Assembly: GCF_002104995.1 (NCBI RefSeq)
Contig: NW_024468264.1
Coordinates: 282,516 to 346,515 of the forward strand
Length of the DNA stretch: 64,000 nucleotides
DNA from: Linderina pennispora
Taxonomy: Eukaryota > Kickxellomycota > Kickxellomycetes > Kickxellales > Kickxellaceae
Direction: 5' to 3'
Part shown: positions 46,229 through 57,798 of the stretch, one piece after another
Position numbering within the stretch: the stretch's first letter is position 1
Layout: each line of letters starts with the position of its first letter
Position numbers and translations under genes: made by a program
The notes under the pieces: model-generated
Told to the model about the DNA's origin: nothing
The model's database searches: none
The model's input: only the letters and a program-made list of their open reading frames with translations

Positions 46229-46841
46229 TTAGAGCTTCTGGGCCTTGACACCGTCAGCGAAGAAGGTGAAGTACGGGGTGACACCATCGGCACGGTAGTT
46301 GAGCAGGGCAACCATGCCATCCGGGTCCATGGACTCGCCAGTGTAGAACTCGTAGTCCTTGATGTTGGACAGGATCTTCTTGACCAGGGTAGCGGCGTCC
46401 TTCTTGAAGCCCTCGACGCGCTCAGGGTTGGTCTCCTCGAGCTTGGCGGCAACAGCCTTCATGTAGCCCTTGATGTAGACCATGTACGACTTCTTGTCGA
46501 ACTGGGTCTCGACCAGGCGGAACGAGTGCACAACGTTGTTCACGGTCTCGACACCATCCTCGAGGGCCTCCTCACCGTCCTCAGCCGAGGGGTTGGCACC
46601 GATATCGATGACATCGCCACCGGTCTGGACCATGGCGCAGTCGACCTCGAAGGCACCCGGGACCTCGGTGATGGGGTAGGCATCCGAGAAGAGCTCGTCA
46701 CCTAGATACAGGGAGGCAAGGGTTAGCTTATTGAATTCAGACCATCTGCCGCAAATGGCCGTGCACCATGGGCGCCGTTGGTATTGGAGTGCTGTTTCAG
46801 CAGTGATAGTTACCAGAGATGATATCGTTATACAGAAGCAT
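46229..46841 (-). CDS. TMA19: translationally controlled tumour protein (TCTP)
   Basis: Exon 1 is 46814-46841 (MLLYNDIIS) and exon 2 is 46229-46701 (DELFSDAYPITEVPGAFEVD...); the intron 46702-46813 has acceptor CTAG. The product has 166 residues, the usual length. Typical blocks are LLYNDIISGDELFSDAYP, VVHSFRLVETQFDKKSYMVYIKGYMK and YEFYTGESMDPDGMVALLNYR. TCTP is an abundant ribosome-associated protein (yeast Tma19/Mmi1) with roles in stress and growth. Strong codon bias (almost all C or G third positions) fits high expression. Confidence 0.94.
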
Positions 46842-47047
46842 TTTGTGATTTAGTTGCGTTACCGACTGTAAATTAGAGAGCGACAAGAAACGTAAGGCAA
46901 AAGGGACGAAGGGGCGAGCAGCTCAGGATCGGGTAGGCCGAGTAAATTTTTTTGGGGAGACCATCGGCTCGCACAATCCCCGATCGAGAGAAAAAATTTT
47001 CATCCCACTAATAAAAGCCATGGCACGGCTCGGCTCGGATTTGTCGG

Positions 47048-50000
47048 TCACTGGTACTTGGGCACAAGCCTCTGAGCCGGGACCGGCAGGCCAAGCAGCG
47101 TCTGCGCGTTCTTGAACGCCAATGAATCGGGCACGACCCACACGTTGTCAGGCGACGGCAGCATGCCGATGTTGCGGAAGTCGCCAAACTCGCTGATCCG
47201 CAGGCGGCTGTGGCCCTTGACGAAGCCGTTGGTGCGCCTTGCAGTGGCAGCTGCGTGCTCGACAGCCATTGCCAGCGCGGTCCGCACGCGCGAGCCAGGC
47301 TCGCTCAGCCTGCTGCTCATGGCGTCAATATCTGCCAGGGTCTTGGAGCTGAACCCGTCCTCGATGCCGCGCTTGGCCATGTCCACGCAGCGAGCCAGCA
47401 GCGTGTCAAAGGGCTCATCGGATGAAGCCGCAATGCCATCTACCAGCCTGTGCACAGCGTCCAGCGAGAGCTCGGTCGCATTGTCCTGCTGCAGACACTG
47501 GTGCAAGGCAATGGCAGTGGCTGGGTATCTGGCCACATCCTCGGTTGCAGGCATCGGAAGCTTGGGCGACCACACCTGCACCGCGATTTCGGTGCAGTCC
47601 TGCACTGGTATCTGGATTCAGGTGCCTGTCCCAGAACTCGATCCAGATCGTCTCTGGTAACGCTCTTCAGGCTCTCGGCGTACCGCTCATCAACATCGAA
47701 CATGTAGTATCCCGACATGATGCAGGACCAGAAGCTGGTCCCCTCTTGAGTCTGGTTGCGCTTCTTCTCTATCCACGACTCAGCCAACGCCTCGATGCAC
47801 CTGGTCAACTCATCCCTCGTCCATCTCCACCAGGCTGTGCCCGGAATCCCTGCAGGAACTGCCGAATGCGCAAAAGGAGGTACGCCGGGTTGCTCTCGCC
47901 CATGAGTTCGAACTCGGAGGATACGGTGGCTATACTGCTGCATCATATAGCAAGACGCATCTAGGCTATATCCGAGCTGCTCCTTCGTGCGTAGCTGGCT
48001 GAAAGAATGGCCGGTACATGATCTGGGATAACAGAGGGCCCATGGCCTGAGATTTAATGTCTGGCAGATCGCGCATGTAGATGCGCAAATTGACAGCGCT
48101 GTTGGAGCTGTTTTCTGCTGATCCAACAATCTGACGCAGGTATGAAGCCAGCCTCGATCCAGTGCGTCTGCCTTGCAGTCCGAAGGTGCTGTGGCAACGG
48201 CGTGCATCCCAAAGAATCAATGACCATATCGCCAATATCCAATGCCTCTTGCTCGGAATGGTTGCCAACTACCAGCATCTTGATTCGCGAACTGTCAAAC
48301 AATGTGTCGGCGAACTCTTGGATCTTGTCGACCGTAATCGAGTCGATTTCCCGCAAAATGGCCTTTGGCATCCAGTCCGGTGTATATGACATATACTGGA
48401 TCTCCCTAGCAGCATACACACTAGCGCTGTCATTCAGCTTGTTCTTGAAGTGGTCGAGGTGCAGAACCTTCGCCGCATCCAGCAGCTTCTGGTCCACCTT
48501 GGTCGACTTTAGTGCCTTGAGGACCGTGTCGAGCAGCAGCGGCAGCTTGTCTGAGAGTCCATAGACGGTGAGGTAGATGCCCTCATACCCCATATCAATC
48601 GAATAGTACACACCAGCCAATGCCTGCACCAAAGGTATCTTTCTGTAGTGCCTGGACACACAATGTACTCGTAGATGTACCCCATGACGGTCATCCGAGG
48701 CGAGCGACCGAGCTTGGGAACCTCGATATTCAGGGTGATGTCTCCGCGCGGCAAAAAGAACTGGTCGTCGCGCTTGAACCACAGCTCAAGGCCCATCGTT
48801 CTGCTTCAGCAGGGTCGGCTCCTTGGCGGGCACCGGCAGCACAGCCGGCCTCTGCACCTCCAGGTTCTTGGGGATAAACTTGTTGCGGCCAGGCATATAC
48901 AAACCTTCATACACAAGCTCGCCATGCAGGTCGTCCAGTAGCTCGCTGGGAATTGCATCGGTGCGGTATGCTGCGCCCATGTACGGCTCGGTCTCGGGAA
49001 GCTCAATGTCGAAATCCTGCTGTACCAAGATTACACGCATGTTGTCTGGATTGAGCATGTCGGTGTAATGCGCAATCAGTGGTGCGTTGAACTCGCGCAG
49101 CTGTACCTGCGTCGAGGCAGCGTTTGAGGGTGCGACATACTCATCCTGCAGATGATCCGCCAGCGATGTGACTATGTGCATCGCAAACTCGGTCTCCTTG
49201 AACTTGAATTTGGCCTCTCGCGAAACGCTGATCTCGTCGTAAAACCACTTCTGCGGGCCGGCTTTTTGCAGAACCTGGATATATGCGAACACAGCCCGTA
49301 CAACATCCTGCCAGTGCTCCATTCCTTCCTCGCTGGCCATGATATCTATGGCCAGTATATTATCGCAGAAGCGGACCTCGGAAATCAGATCAGACTCGAT
49401 GCCGTGCGCCAACCCACGCACCTTCAGGTATTGCACAAGTGCGCCAGGTCCGCCATGCGTTAGCAGGCTTGTCAGATACGCGAATGGCTTCACTCTGAAC
49501 CACGGATGCGGATTCTCAACTGGGAACTCAAGCCTGATCCTGCGCGTGCTGGCGACAGTCTGGATCCGGATAAGTTTGCCCACCTCTGTCTTGGTCAGCA
49601 GGTGACCGGGCAGCTTGACCTTCGTATCGCCCTTGCTTGCGACAGCAGAGAACTTGCTGACAGCCCACTCGGTCAGCTGGTCCAGCGAATGGCTGCTGTA
49701 GACTACCAGGCGCATGATATCGCTGGAGTAGTACTGCTCGTAGAACTTGATCATCTCGGCGCGCAGATCGGCCCCGCGCCTCTCGGCTTCACCCTGTAGC
49801 GTGTCGATGGTGCCAACGCAGAACCGACTGAACGGGTGGTTTGGGTTACACAGCCGCTTGCTAATCATGAATGCGCGCCACATGTCGTTTGACGTCAGCC
49901 CATTGAACTCGGATTGCACGGCATTAAGCTCACGCTCGACCGAGCTGGCGTTGAAGAGTGGATCGATGAATATCTGCGCGAAGCGGTCGAGGCCGCCCTC

Positions 50001-50556
50001 AAATGCCTTATCGGACACCTTGAAGAAATACTTTGTGTCGTACATGGATGTCTCAGCATTCGAGTACCCGGCGTTGGATGTCAAGTACTGTGCGTACTCC
50101 TTCTCGCTCGGGTACTTCTTTGAGCCCTACAGTGATAAAACCACACATATCAAACACTGCATTGTTTCAGCACCAGGGTAATGGCCATGTTTGACAATGG
50201 GTGCGCGGAATATTTACCATGGTCAACAGGTGTTCGCAGAAATGAGCCATCCCGAGGAACTCTGGCGGGTTTGCCATGCTTCCGGCATGCAGCGACAGAC
50301 ATGCGCTGGACTGAAGCGTGTCGTTGTTCTGGATACATAGAACCACCATGTTGTTTGGAAGGCGTAAGAGACGGTACTGCTGCGGGTCGCTGGGTGAAAT
50401 CTCCAAAGCGCCTGTGAACTCCTCGTACGGCAGCCCCGAGTCGACAGTCTGACGCTGCTCAAAGTCCGTGCTCCAGTCGGCGGGTGCTGGCAGCGGAATC
50501 CCTTGCCCCACCGACTTCTTCGTATGTCCGCTCGAACTCATGTTTCTCTGTTTCAT
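47048..50556 (-). CDS. insulin-degrading-enzyme-like M16 metalloprotease (Ste23 type), frame-disrupted
   Basis: M16A zinc peptidase of about 1,100 residues that cleaves short peptides inside a closed chamber. Exon 1 is 50218-50556; it ends GMAHFCEHLLTM with the inverted zinc motif HxxEH. The intron 50127-50217 has acceptor TGTAG. Exon 2 from 50126 begins GSKKYPSEKEYAQYLTSNAG, continues with RELNAVQSEF (third zinc ligand Glu) and NPNHPFSRFCVGT, and later has LRTKEQLGYSLDASCYM, the C-terminal substrate-binding segment. At least six one-base breaks occur (near 48790, 48650, 48200, 48030, 47880-47800 and 47600), all with continued homology. The last frame (47605-47048) adds a helical segment of about 110 residues before the usual end. 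ATG 50541 is an alternative start. Confidence 0.88.
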
Positions 50557-50858
50557 AAATACGTAGAAAATAATGGATGCAGGAAGCGAAAAAGAGAGCC
50601 TGGAGAGGAGAAGGGCTTTTGTGCTGGCACGGGTGACCAACTCAGGGACAGCCCCTCCTTCGACGTAATCATCTCTGTCGATTCAAAGGTGAAAAATAAT
50701 CCTGGATAGTCAGGCTGCATATGCACGAGTGGCATGGGCGAGCTGTCGACAAGCCGCCCTGTCTCCCTTCGCGCATTGTGCGAATCCAAACAGGGAACCC
50801 GTATTCGCCCAATGCAAAAGTCTCTTTGAGACGTACTTATTGTACCAAACAGGAATCT
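50557..50858. other. intergenic, insulysin promoter / MGM1 3' region
   Basis: About 300 bases between two minus-strand genes. No coding or RNA feature is seen. Confidence 0.4.
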
Positions 50859-53800
50859 CTAGAACTCATTAAAGGGACGGAACCCAGGCCCACCTCTCCT
50901 CACACTCCTCAGCGGCGTCGCCTGCTCCTCTGCCGCCGTCTGCTGGCGCACGAGCTCGCGCAGCCTGCCCATCACCAGCTCCAGCTTGGCGCGGCGCTCC
51001 AGCAGCGCCAGCTGCTTGCCAACCCTTGGGTTCTGGCAGGCAAACTCGCGCGTCTGCTCCAGCGTCTTGCCGTAGTACAGGTTCGAGTCCAGCTCGCGCG
51101 GGAACTGGAAGAAGAAGTCGTGCAGGAGCTCGAAATTAATAAACAGCACGGCGTTATACGCCAGCTTCTCGGCCACTACATCCAGGAACACCTCGGGACA
51201 GAACCGCTTGTTGTCCATGGACGCGCACGCAGAGCTGTTCAAGGCCTTCCTGCGCATATGCAGGATGGTCAGGCGATCCTGGATCATCAGTGCCTGCTGC
51301 GCACGCCGGACCAGCCGCGGGCTGAATTGTGCGTACCCGAATTCATCGGCGGGCGCCACAGCATCATTGTCAGATGCTTGACCACTGTCTGCAGCTGACG
51401 CTGGTCCAGAAGAGCCGTCAGTTTTTGCAGCACTGTGCTCGGCATTCCTGCGCGCAATCTCGATCTGCACCGACACCGGGTCGACGCCGCTCTTCTCCGC
51501 CGACCTAACAAACTGCATTGCTTGCTGCAGCTGCTTTTTGGGCGTCGACGAGCGGATCTCGGCCAGCGACTGGCGGCACAGCCGCATCTCATTATCGATC
51601 AGAGATGACGACCGACGCAGTGCCTTCTTCCACTCGTGCGGCTCAACCTCGACCTCGTACTTGAACGGTTTGATCGTGTTCTCGACCTGGTCCACCGTCG
51701 AATGATACTTGCTGCGCAGAATCTCATGGCTAAAGTTCAGCACTGCATTACGCGTCTCCGGATGGTGGGCAAATGGCTCGCCATCCACCATTGACGCTAC
51801 ACTGTCCATCAAAAGATTGACCACCATCTGCGTTGTCCATCTGCCCACGCCACTCTTAGTCAGCAATGCCGATGCCTGCGACAGACGGTGGTCCCAGAAC
51901 GCATCGTCATCTTCGTCCCACTCGCTGCCTGCAGGAGCAGCATGGCCATTCTTTGCGTCTTTGCCCGCGCTGTTCTCTGACTTTGTCAGCCGCGGTGTTT
52001 TCTGCTCCTTGGCAGTGCTGGCCACCAGCAGCTCCGAGATCACACCGGCAGCTGCCGATGCTGCCTGTCCGGCCTGGCTGCGGATACCAGCCCACCATCC
52101 GGCAGCCCGCGACCGGGTGACCTGGTTGCTAAGCTGCTTGATCTCGGGGTCGCTCCAGTACAGCTCAGCGCACACGTCCATGACGCGGCTCTCGAGCCAC
52201 TTTTGTACTTCAGAGCGCAACTGCGGCTTGCCAAACTGCTGCTGGAACGCCTTGAACCGCTGCTTCAGCGTGTCCAGGCTCTCAGCCATGTACGACTCGG
52301 GGCTGACTCTTTCGTCGTTGTACTGCACCTTGATCTGGTACTTTGTCTCCTCCAGCTCGCTGCGCACCGCATCCACCAGAGTCGACATGCTCCGCCGCAT
52401 GCTATCTTCGAGAACGCGCACCAGCTTACGCCGCAGCGTGCCCACGCCTACCTGAACCTCGGGCTGGCGGAATTCGGCGTGCCGCTGGAAGTATTGTGCT
52501 TCGGAGAGCACAATCTCGTGCGAGGACTTGCCCGCCTTTTCACGAACTGGCTTGCACACCACGCCAATGTACCCTAGGTGCAGCGGATACTCGTTCTGTG
52601 TCAGCATATGGACTGCCATATCAGGCTCTGCCATATCGACCTTGGTGATAACACCAATGGTGCGCATGCCCAATGGATCATTGCGACGGCTCGCCTTCAA
52701 TGCCTCGGAGTTCGCCAGGTCAACATCTGCTGCACACACAGCCAGGATGATATTGGGCTGCTTCAAGTAGCCTTCGCATAGGTCGCGGATCTTTTGGCGC
52801 AACACCGGCGGCTGCTTGCGATTGACCACCTGAATGTACCCCGGGAGGTCAACCAGACGCAGGTCGGGCACATGTGGCGAGTAGATACGCAGCTCAACAG
52901 GCTTATCTGACACGCACTCGGATTCAGGGACCGACATGTTCAAATCATGTAGCGTGCGCTGGATCTGCTTGAAATCGCGGATCCGATCTAGCCCAAGCTG
53001 GGGGAACTCGCCGTACTCCTCATCAGAGTCAGGAGTGTTCACAAGTGTCAGCTCGATTGGGCGCCTCGTCACCATGTTGGTACCCTTAGGCAGAAACTCC
53101 TGTCCTACAATGGCCTCCAGTACCGAGCTCTTTCCCGAGCTCTGCGACCCAATGACAACAATGCTCGGTAGCTGCAGCGGGCTGACCTTTTTGTCCTGGC
53201 CTGGATCCGTGCTCTCCACGGTCCTCAGGATGGTCTGGATCTCAAGCAGCTTCTTTGTCAACTCCATCAGCGCGTTCTCGTCGCCAGCGTGCCCATTCTT
53301 CGGCGGCTTCTGTGGTGCGCTTGACCGAGGCGACTCAATGACATCGTCGTCCCTCTTTGGTCCGGGATCAGGGCTAGTGTAGTAGTCGCCCTTGGGTGGA
53401 GGCAATCCGCTGCCGCCATCGTTGCTGCCTGAAGCAGAGTTTGAGCCTCCACTGCCAGCACCCGACCCGAATCCAGCACCCCAGCCGCCGCTGCGCGACC
53501 CGACAGCCTTATCGACCGACTCTTCGGCAACACCCTCATTGCCGCTTTCATCACTACTGGATCCAAGTCCCTGCAGCCAGCTTGAATCCCTGATGCTTTC
53601 AAGCCACCCGCGCATCGACTCAACACCGCCCGACATCCACCCAGGCGCTTTCATCTGGCTCAGCTTGTACTCAATGTATGCCAGCGACGCAATAGCCGCT
53701 GTCAGGATCATGACCGGCAGTCGCGTACTAGCCTTGATAGTGCCCATGATAACCTTTAGGATTGGGACCAGCATCCGGCTTCCCATGAACTTGCCCAGGC

Positions 53801-54128
53801 TGCTGGTTGGCCCGCTTGGCACGTAGTAACGCATCGACGCTGCCGCAATGAACCGCTTACCGGCAGGACTGTACAGCGGTGGCCGCAAGCCGGTTGAGAA
53901 AATTGAGGCTTGGCGGAGCCCTACGCCCATGGTTTTATGGTATGCAGAGAGCCGCGGTGTCGCCAGGCGCGACAGCCCGCTGCCGGGAGTGTGTGTGTGG
54001 AGGAGCCTGCTTTTGACTAGCGCTGTGTCGGCACATTGTAAATTTGCCACAGCCAATGGACGCCAGGCACTGGCGGTCCTGCTGCTCAGCGACCGACGCG
54101 CAAGTTTGCTAGCACCAGCCAACTGCAT
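50859..54128 (-). CDS. MGM1: mitochondrial dynamin-like GTPase Mgm1/OPA1
   Basis: Encodes 1089 residues, single exon, no frame break. It fuses the mitochondrial inner membrane and shapes cristae. A basic presequence (ARRSLSSRTASAWR) is followed at about 150-170 by an inner-membrane helix (LPVMILTAAIASLAYIEYKL) and a Gly/Ser-rich linker where processing proteases could cut. GTPase motifs are G1 GSQSSGKSS, G2 GTNMVTRRPIEL, G3 DLPGYIQ and G4 ITKVDMAEPD. The middle/stalk domain and a C-terminal GED-like helix follow. The linker (GAGFGSGAGSGGSNSASGSN) is longer than in yeast. Start chosen at ATG 54128, which gives the presequence. Confidence 0.94.
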   Translation of the reverse strand: MQLAGASKLARRSLSSRTASAWRPLAVANLQCADTALVKSRLLHTHTPGSGLSRLATPRLSAYHKTMGVGLRQASIFSTGLRPPLYSPAGKRFIAAASMRYYVPSGPTSSLGKFMGSRMLVPILKVIMGTIKASTRLPVMILTAAIASLAYIEYKLSQMKAPGWMSGGVESMRGWLESIRDSSWLQGLGSSSDESGNEGVAEESVDKAVGSRSGGWGAGFGSGAGSGGSNSASGSNDGGSGLPPPKGDYYTSPDPGPKRDDDVIESPRSSAPQKPPKNGHAGDENALMELTKKLLEIQTILRTVESTDPGQDKKVSPLQLPSIVVIGSQSSGKSSVLEAIVGQEFLPKGTNMVTRRPIELTLVNTPDSDEEYGEFPQLGLDRIRDFKQIQRTLHDLNMSVPESECVSDKPVELRIYSPHVPDLRLVDLPGYIQVVNRKQPPVLRQKIRDLCEGYLKQPNIILAVCAADVDLANSEALKASRRNDPLGMRTIGVITKVDMAEPDMAVHMLTQNEYPLHLGYIGVVCKPVREKAGKSSHEIVLSEAQYFQRHAEFRQPEVQVGVGTLRRKLVRVLEDSMRRSMSTLVDAVRSELEETKYQIKVQYNDERVSPESYMAESLDTLKQRFKAFQQQFGKPQLRSEVQKWLESRVMDVCAELYWSDPEIKQLSNQVTRSRAAGWWAGIRSQAGQAASAAAGVISELLVASTAKEQKTPRLTKSENSAGKDAKNGHAAPAGSEWDEDDDAFWDHRLSQASALLTKSGVGRWTTQMVVNLLMDSVASMVDGEPFAHHPETRNAVLNFSHEILRSKYHSTVDQVENTIKPFKYEVEVEPHEWKKALRRSSSLIDNEMRLCRQSLAEIRSSTPKKQLQQAMQFVRSAEKSGVDPVSVQIEIARRNAEHSAAKTDGSSGPASAADSGQASDNDAVAPADEFGYAQFSPRLVRRAQQALMIQDRLTILHMRRKALNSSACASMDNKRFCPEVFLDVVAEKLAYNAVLFINFELLHDFFFQFPRELDSNLYYGKTLEQTREFACQNPRVGKQLALLERRAKLELVMGRLRELVRQQTAAEEQATPLRSVRRGGPGFRPFNEF

Positions 54129-54401
54129 TTGAACAGTGATTGAACTGAATATAAAAGAAAAGGAGAATAGGAGAGGTTTACGGAAGCAAAAGAGCTGTTT
54201 ATCTTAGCCCTGGCTATGATGGGCTGACCTCAGCACCCATCGGATTCTAGGCTTTGCGTGTTTCTTGGCATAACGGCTGGCGACAAGAACGCCCGATTGC
54301 AGCCAGATGTCCACTTCATGTCGAGTTTGAAATTTTTATGTAGTTGTTAGCGAGAAAAAGAACAGAGGAGATGTTTGGCTGTAGAGTTGAGGTCCTGTCG
54401 T

Positions 54402-54989
54402 TTACTTGAGCTTGGCAAAGATCTGGGGAACAGCCTACACAGCAAAAAGGGGTGGTCTTCATGATTGAGATACCTTGTGCGCAATGATAGCACGTATATA
54501 TGCCATATGTGTACACGATACTTACGCACTGGTCAACGCAGTGGAGGAAGTGCAGGAACTCCTCGGCGCAGCTCTCGCTCGAGCCGTCCTCAACCCGCTG
54601 GGCGCAGGCCTCAAGGTGGTGCTTGAGCGACTTGCACGCGTGGGTCTCACCGCAAGCTACAACAGAAACAGGTTGGCAAATTAGCTTTATGAATTCAGCT
54701 CCCAAACGGTAATTTCTCCCAGAGCAGACTGAAATTACTCACCCTCACGGATAGCAGGAGCGGGATCCTCGGGATCCTCCTCTTCCTCTTCCTCCTCCTC
54801 CTCAGCCTCTTCAGCCTCCTCCTCCTCCTCCTCCTCTACGGGGTCCTGGGCAACAATAACCTCGGGGGTGGCCTCCTCCTCCTCGACGGCGGTGGTCTCA
54901 ACGACAGCAACGGCGGTCTCGGTCTGCTCGTCGTCGGCGTGGAACGTCAGGGACGAGGTGAAAGAGCTGACAAAATCGAAAATCGACAT
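54402..54989 (-). CDS. QCR6: cytochrome bc1 complex hinge protein Qcr6, 3 exons
   Basis: Acidic subunit of complex III that helps dock cytochrome c. Exon 1 is 54743-54989 (MSIFDFVSSFTSSLTFHADD, then a Glu run), intron 54657-54742, exon 2 54526-54656, intron 54435-54525, exon 3 54402-54434 (AVPQIFAKLK). Both acceptors are TGTAG. Exons 1-2 join as IREACGETHACKSL. The twin Cys pattern CGETHACKSLKHHLEAC with SCAEEFLHFLHCVDQC is the Qcr6/UQCRH fold. The product has 136 residues. The acidic segment is encoded by a GAG-rich trinucleotide run (about 54775-54840). Confidence 0.9.
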
Positions 54990-55704
54990 GGTTGGTATAT
55001 GGAGAGCGCTGCCAGTCACAGAAATAAAGAGCTGATTTTGAATTGACGGAGAAGAAAAGGAGAATTTGCAATGCACAACGTCTTTTGAATTCGGCGCCCC
55101 AGAGCATCGCCTGCTCTGCGGTCCGCTGGCGGCAGATAATCTCTCCCTGATAAGACCCGTTATTGGAGTGCACGATCTCTAGATCAGATCAGGAACATTG
55201 CTCGAATTAGCGACCAAGCTTGGCTCAGATCACCAGCTCAGCCACAGCAGCACAGGCTTTCGCTTGGCAGCTTGCCGTACTTGGACATACGGCATGCTAC
55301 AGGCGGCGTCATATAGCTACTCAGCAGCAGCACCACAGCAAGTCTGGTGACAACCATTCCCAATTTTCTCTTACAAATAAATCGCCGGTCATGCCAAGCA
55401 TTCCTGGCATTGCCCGGGCTCACAAAGCAGCCTTTGGACAATTGGTGGTATACCTGATTGTCTGCGTTAGCATGGTGAAGAGGCAGTGAATGGGGGCAGC
55501 CGCACTATATTGTGGCTTTCTGGCCCATCAATGAACGATAGGTGTCAAGTGTGAAAACATCAGACAGGACCAAATGGACCGCTGACTAGGGGCAGCCCTC
55601 ACACGGCCACTCGCCTAGAACCCTGTGCTCCACTCTCTCTTTTGACTTTGCTGCCAACTATTCTAATTGTCTAGCTCCTATAAAATACCACCACAGCAGG
55701 GCAG
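54990..55704. other. divergent intergenic region
   Basis: About 715 bases between QCR6 (-) and the 7TM gene (+). A TATAAAAT element at 55679-55686 precedes the 7TM start by 19 bases, which is close for a TATA box unless the 5' UTR is very short. No coding frame is supported. Confidence 0.4.
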
Positions 55705-56796
55705 ATGTCTTTCAAGTTGACACCGTTTGAGCAGTCGCGGGTCGAGATCGCGGCATTTCTCGACATGAAGCTGGATCCGATCAGCTATGTCGACATGTCA
55801 ACTATCATCGTAGTCGCCACAGTCTACATCGTGGATCTTTTCGCTATTATTTTCCTTATTGTCAACCGCAACTATCCGCCGATAAAGAGCAAAGGAGTCG
55901 TCATAATGTGCTCACTCTATATTTCTGGGGTTCTCTGGTTCGTTGGCGACATCATCACAAGCGGAATGGTGCACCTTTATGTGAATAAGGCATTGATGGC
56001 GTGTAAGGTGACGGTGATCTGGTTCAGACTGGGCTTTGGCACCACGTACATCGCTACTATATTTAGTGTGCGCTGCTATGCCTTACACCGCGTGTTCTGT
56101 AAGCAGCAGCCATTTAAAGGAGTGCTTATGTGGAGTTTTATCGCACTGGCACTAGGATGGGTGGTTCTTTACGCCGCTGTTTCATCGGCATTACCTGCAT
56201 CGATGACGACCTATTACGAAGATACGCTGGATATATGCACTGCCAACAAGACATACGTAGCCGTATCTATCGGGATGATATGCTGCTTCTATCTTTATGT
56301 TGCGTGGATGACCTGGCGACTGCGAAAGATACCATTCTCGTTCAACGAGTTCCGTGAGGTCGTCTCAGCCCTGATCATCATCGGCGTGGTTATTATCGTG
56401 AATTCGTTGGCTCTATTCTCTGTCAAAATATACCCCGTCAGCGCAGCATGGCGAAACTCGCTCGTCTATATCGACCACGCATGTGCCAATATGGCCTTCT
56501 GGACTATCATGTGGGAGCCGTTCTACCAGTGCATTATGCATCGCGAGGAGTATCTGCAATATTGGATCGACACCCTGGTGGACGATGGCATGGAAGATGC
56601 ATACAGTCTTACGAATCGTCTCCTGACTGGAGTTTCCCAGTCCGTCGATGAAACAGAACAGGCCACTGTAGTCGAATCAAGGAAGGACAAAGCTGGCCAC
56701 AGCCATGCAAAGGATGGTGGCCTCACCAATGGCACCTACTGTATGCCCGCCACCCTATCCAATCTGTATCTCACAGAAAAGCTTTCACACGACTAA
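55705..56796 (+). CDS. seven-transmembrane receptor-like protein
   Basis: Encodes 363 residues, single exon. Hydrophobic segments are visible near 37-62, 75-97, 105-130, 145-165, 195-215, 232-255 and 265-290, followed by a polar C-terminal tail. There is no signal peptide. The pattern suggests a G-protein-coupled-receptor-like protein, perhaps in the fungal GprK/Rgs-related 7TM group but lacking an RGS domain. Conserved-looking features are WFRLGFGTTYIATIFSVRCYALHRVF after helix 3 and MWEPFYQCIMHREEYLQYW at the tail start. The exact class and ligand cannot be assigned. It is the last clearly conserved gene before the AT-rich tract. Confidence 0.65.
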   Translation: MSFKLTPFEQSRVEIAAFLDMKLDPISYVDMSTIIVVATVYIVDLFAIIFLIVNRNYPPIKSKGVVIMCSLYISGVLWFVGDIITSGMVHLYVNKALMACKVTVIWFRLGFGTTYIATIFSVRCYALHRVFCKQQPFKGVLMWSFIALALGWVVLYAAVSSALPASMTTYYEDTLDICTANKTYVAVSIGMICCFYLYVAWMTWRLRKIPFSFNEFREVVSALIIIGVVIIVNSLALFSVKIYPVSAAWRNSLVYIDHACANMAFWTIMWEPFYQCIMHREEYLQYWIDTLVDDGMEDAYSLTNRLLTGVSQSVDETEQATVVESRKDKAGHSHAKDGGLTNGTYCMPATLSNLYLTEKLSHD

Positions 56797-57798
56797 ACCA
56801 CACGAGCCAGAAAGTAACAGATCCACTTTTGTTTTGCTCGCTCTACCTTGTGGATATCTAACGTGTATGTGACAGCCCTTCTATTAGTGTTCACTGCAGA
56901 ATATATATCCTATGCCAATATTGTCATCTACGCCATGGTACTTCTCATCTCTGCTAGCATATCTCAGCCATATCCCCTGCGAGAAAATACGCATCATTCA
57001 TACTGTATACTAGAATCCATGCTGTGCTTATCACAAGTACAGACAGTGCAAAGGCAACTCGGAGCTGGCTATATGCAATCGTCATGTGTTCTTTGCTTTA
57101 ACGTAGTTCACAGGTACACCTTCCTAACAAGGCTCCATTTACTGCATGCTATTGGTTTTTACACGGCGGCAGAAGGACGCACACCAAACATACTGCTCGG
57201 ACAACAAGCTGATTACTGTAAGTTGGCTGTAGAAAAAAGCGTACTATTTCGAATACCATACCTTATTGCCTTGGGTACCTCAGTAGCTTGCATGCAGTCC
57301 TTACACGTACTTTCGCTGTTCCACTCTCAATATGCTTGAAGTGATGTATTTGTACAACGACTCGGAATCATATCTATCATCAGGCCGTTTTCTATAATGC
57401 AAGCGGATACTCAGAGTTTTTAGTGAGGTTGCAAAACGCTTTTGGTGTGTATGCAAGCAGTGTCAGCAAGCCGCTAGCAAGTTGCCTGTAGCTGGGTGAT
57501 AGACCCCAGAACATACCACCCCGACACTGCATGCCCCGTCCGTCGCCTGTCAGAGAAGCAAGAGACCAGCAATCGTATTGTCTGGTTCTCGCCGCTCAAG
57601 GCTCCAGGTGGTCTATACAGGTGTGTTCCGTTTAGGCCTGGTACGCATGCAGTCTTGGCGAAGGTGTTTAGCAAGGCACAAGTAGGCAGGCACGGGTGTC
57701 TTGAGAAGCACTTGTGGGGGAACCTAGATAGTCATTATGAAGAGCAGATTGTGTTTAAGTGAAGAGTACTATTACAAACGATATATAGGAGTAAGACA
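56797..57798. other. AT-rich intergenic with a GC-richer island
   Basis: About 1 kb. Frames at 56848-57339 and 57496-57762 (+) are open but show no domain or coding bias that I trust. The part 57480-57740 is richer in GC than its surroundings and is open on both strands. It could be an old gene fragment or a non-coding RNA. I cannot decide. Confidence 0.35.

Noticed and set aside
50721-51398. Plus-strand 225-residue frame opposite the MGM1 3' end
   Set aside because: It is an antisense shadow of a conserved coding region and has no domain.
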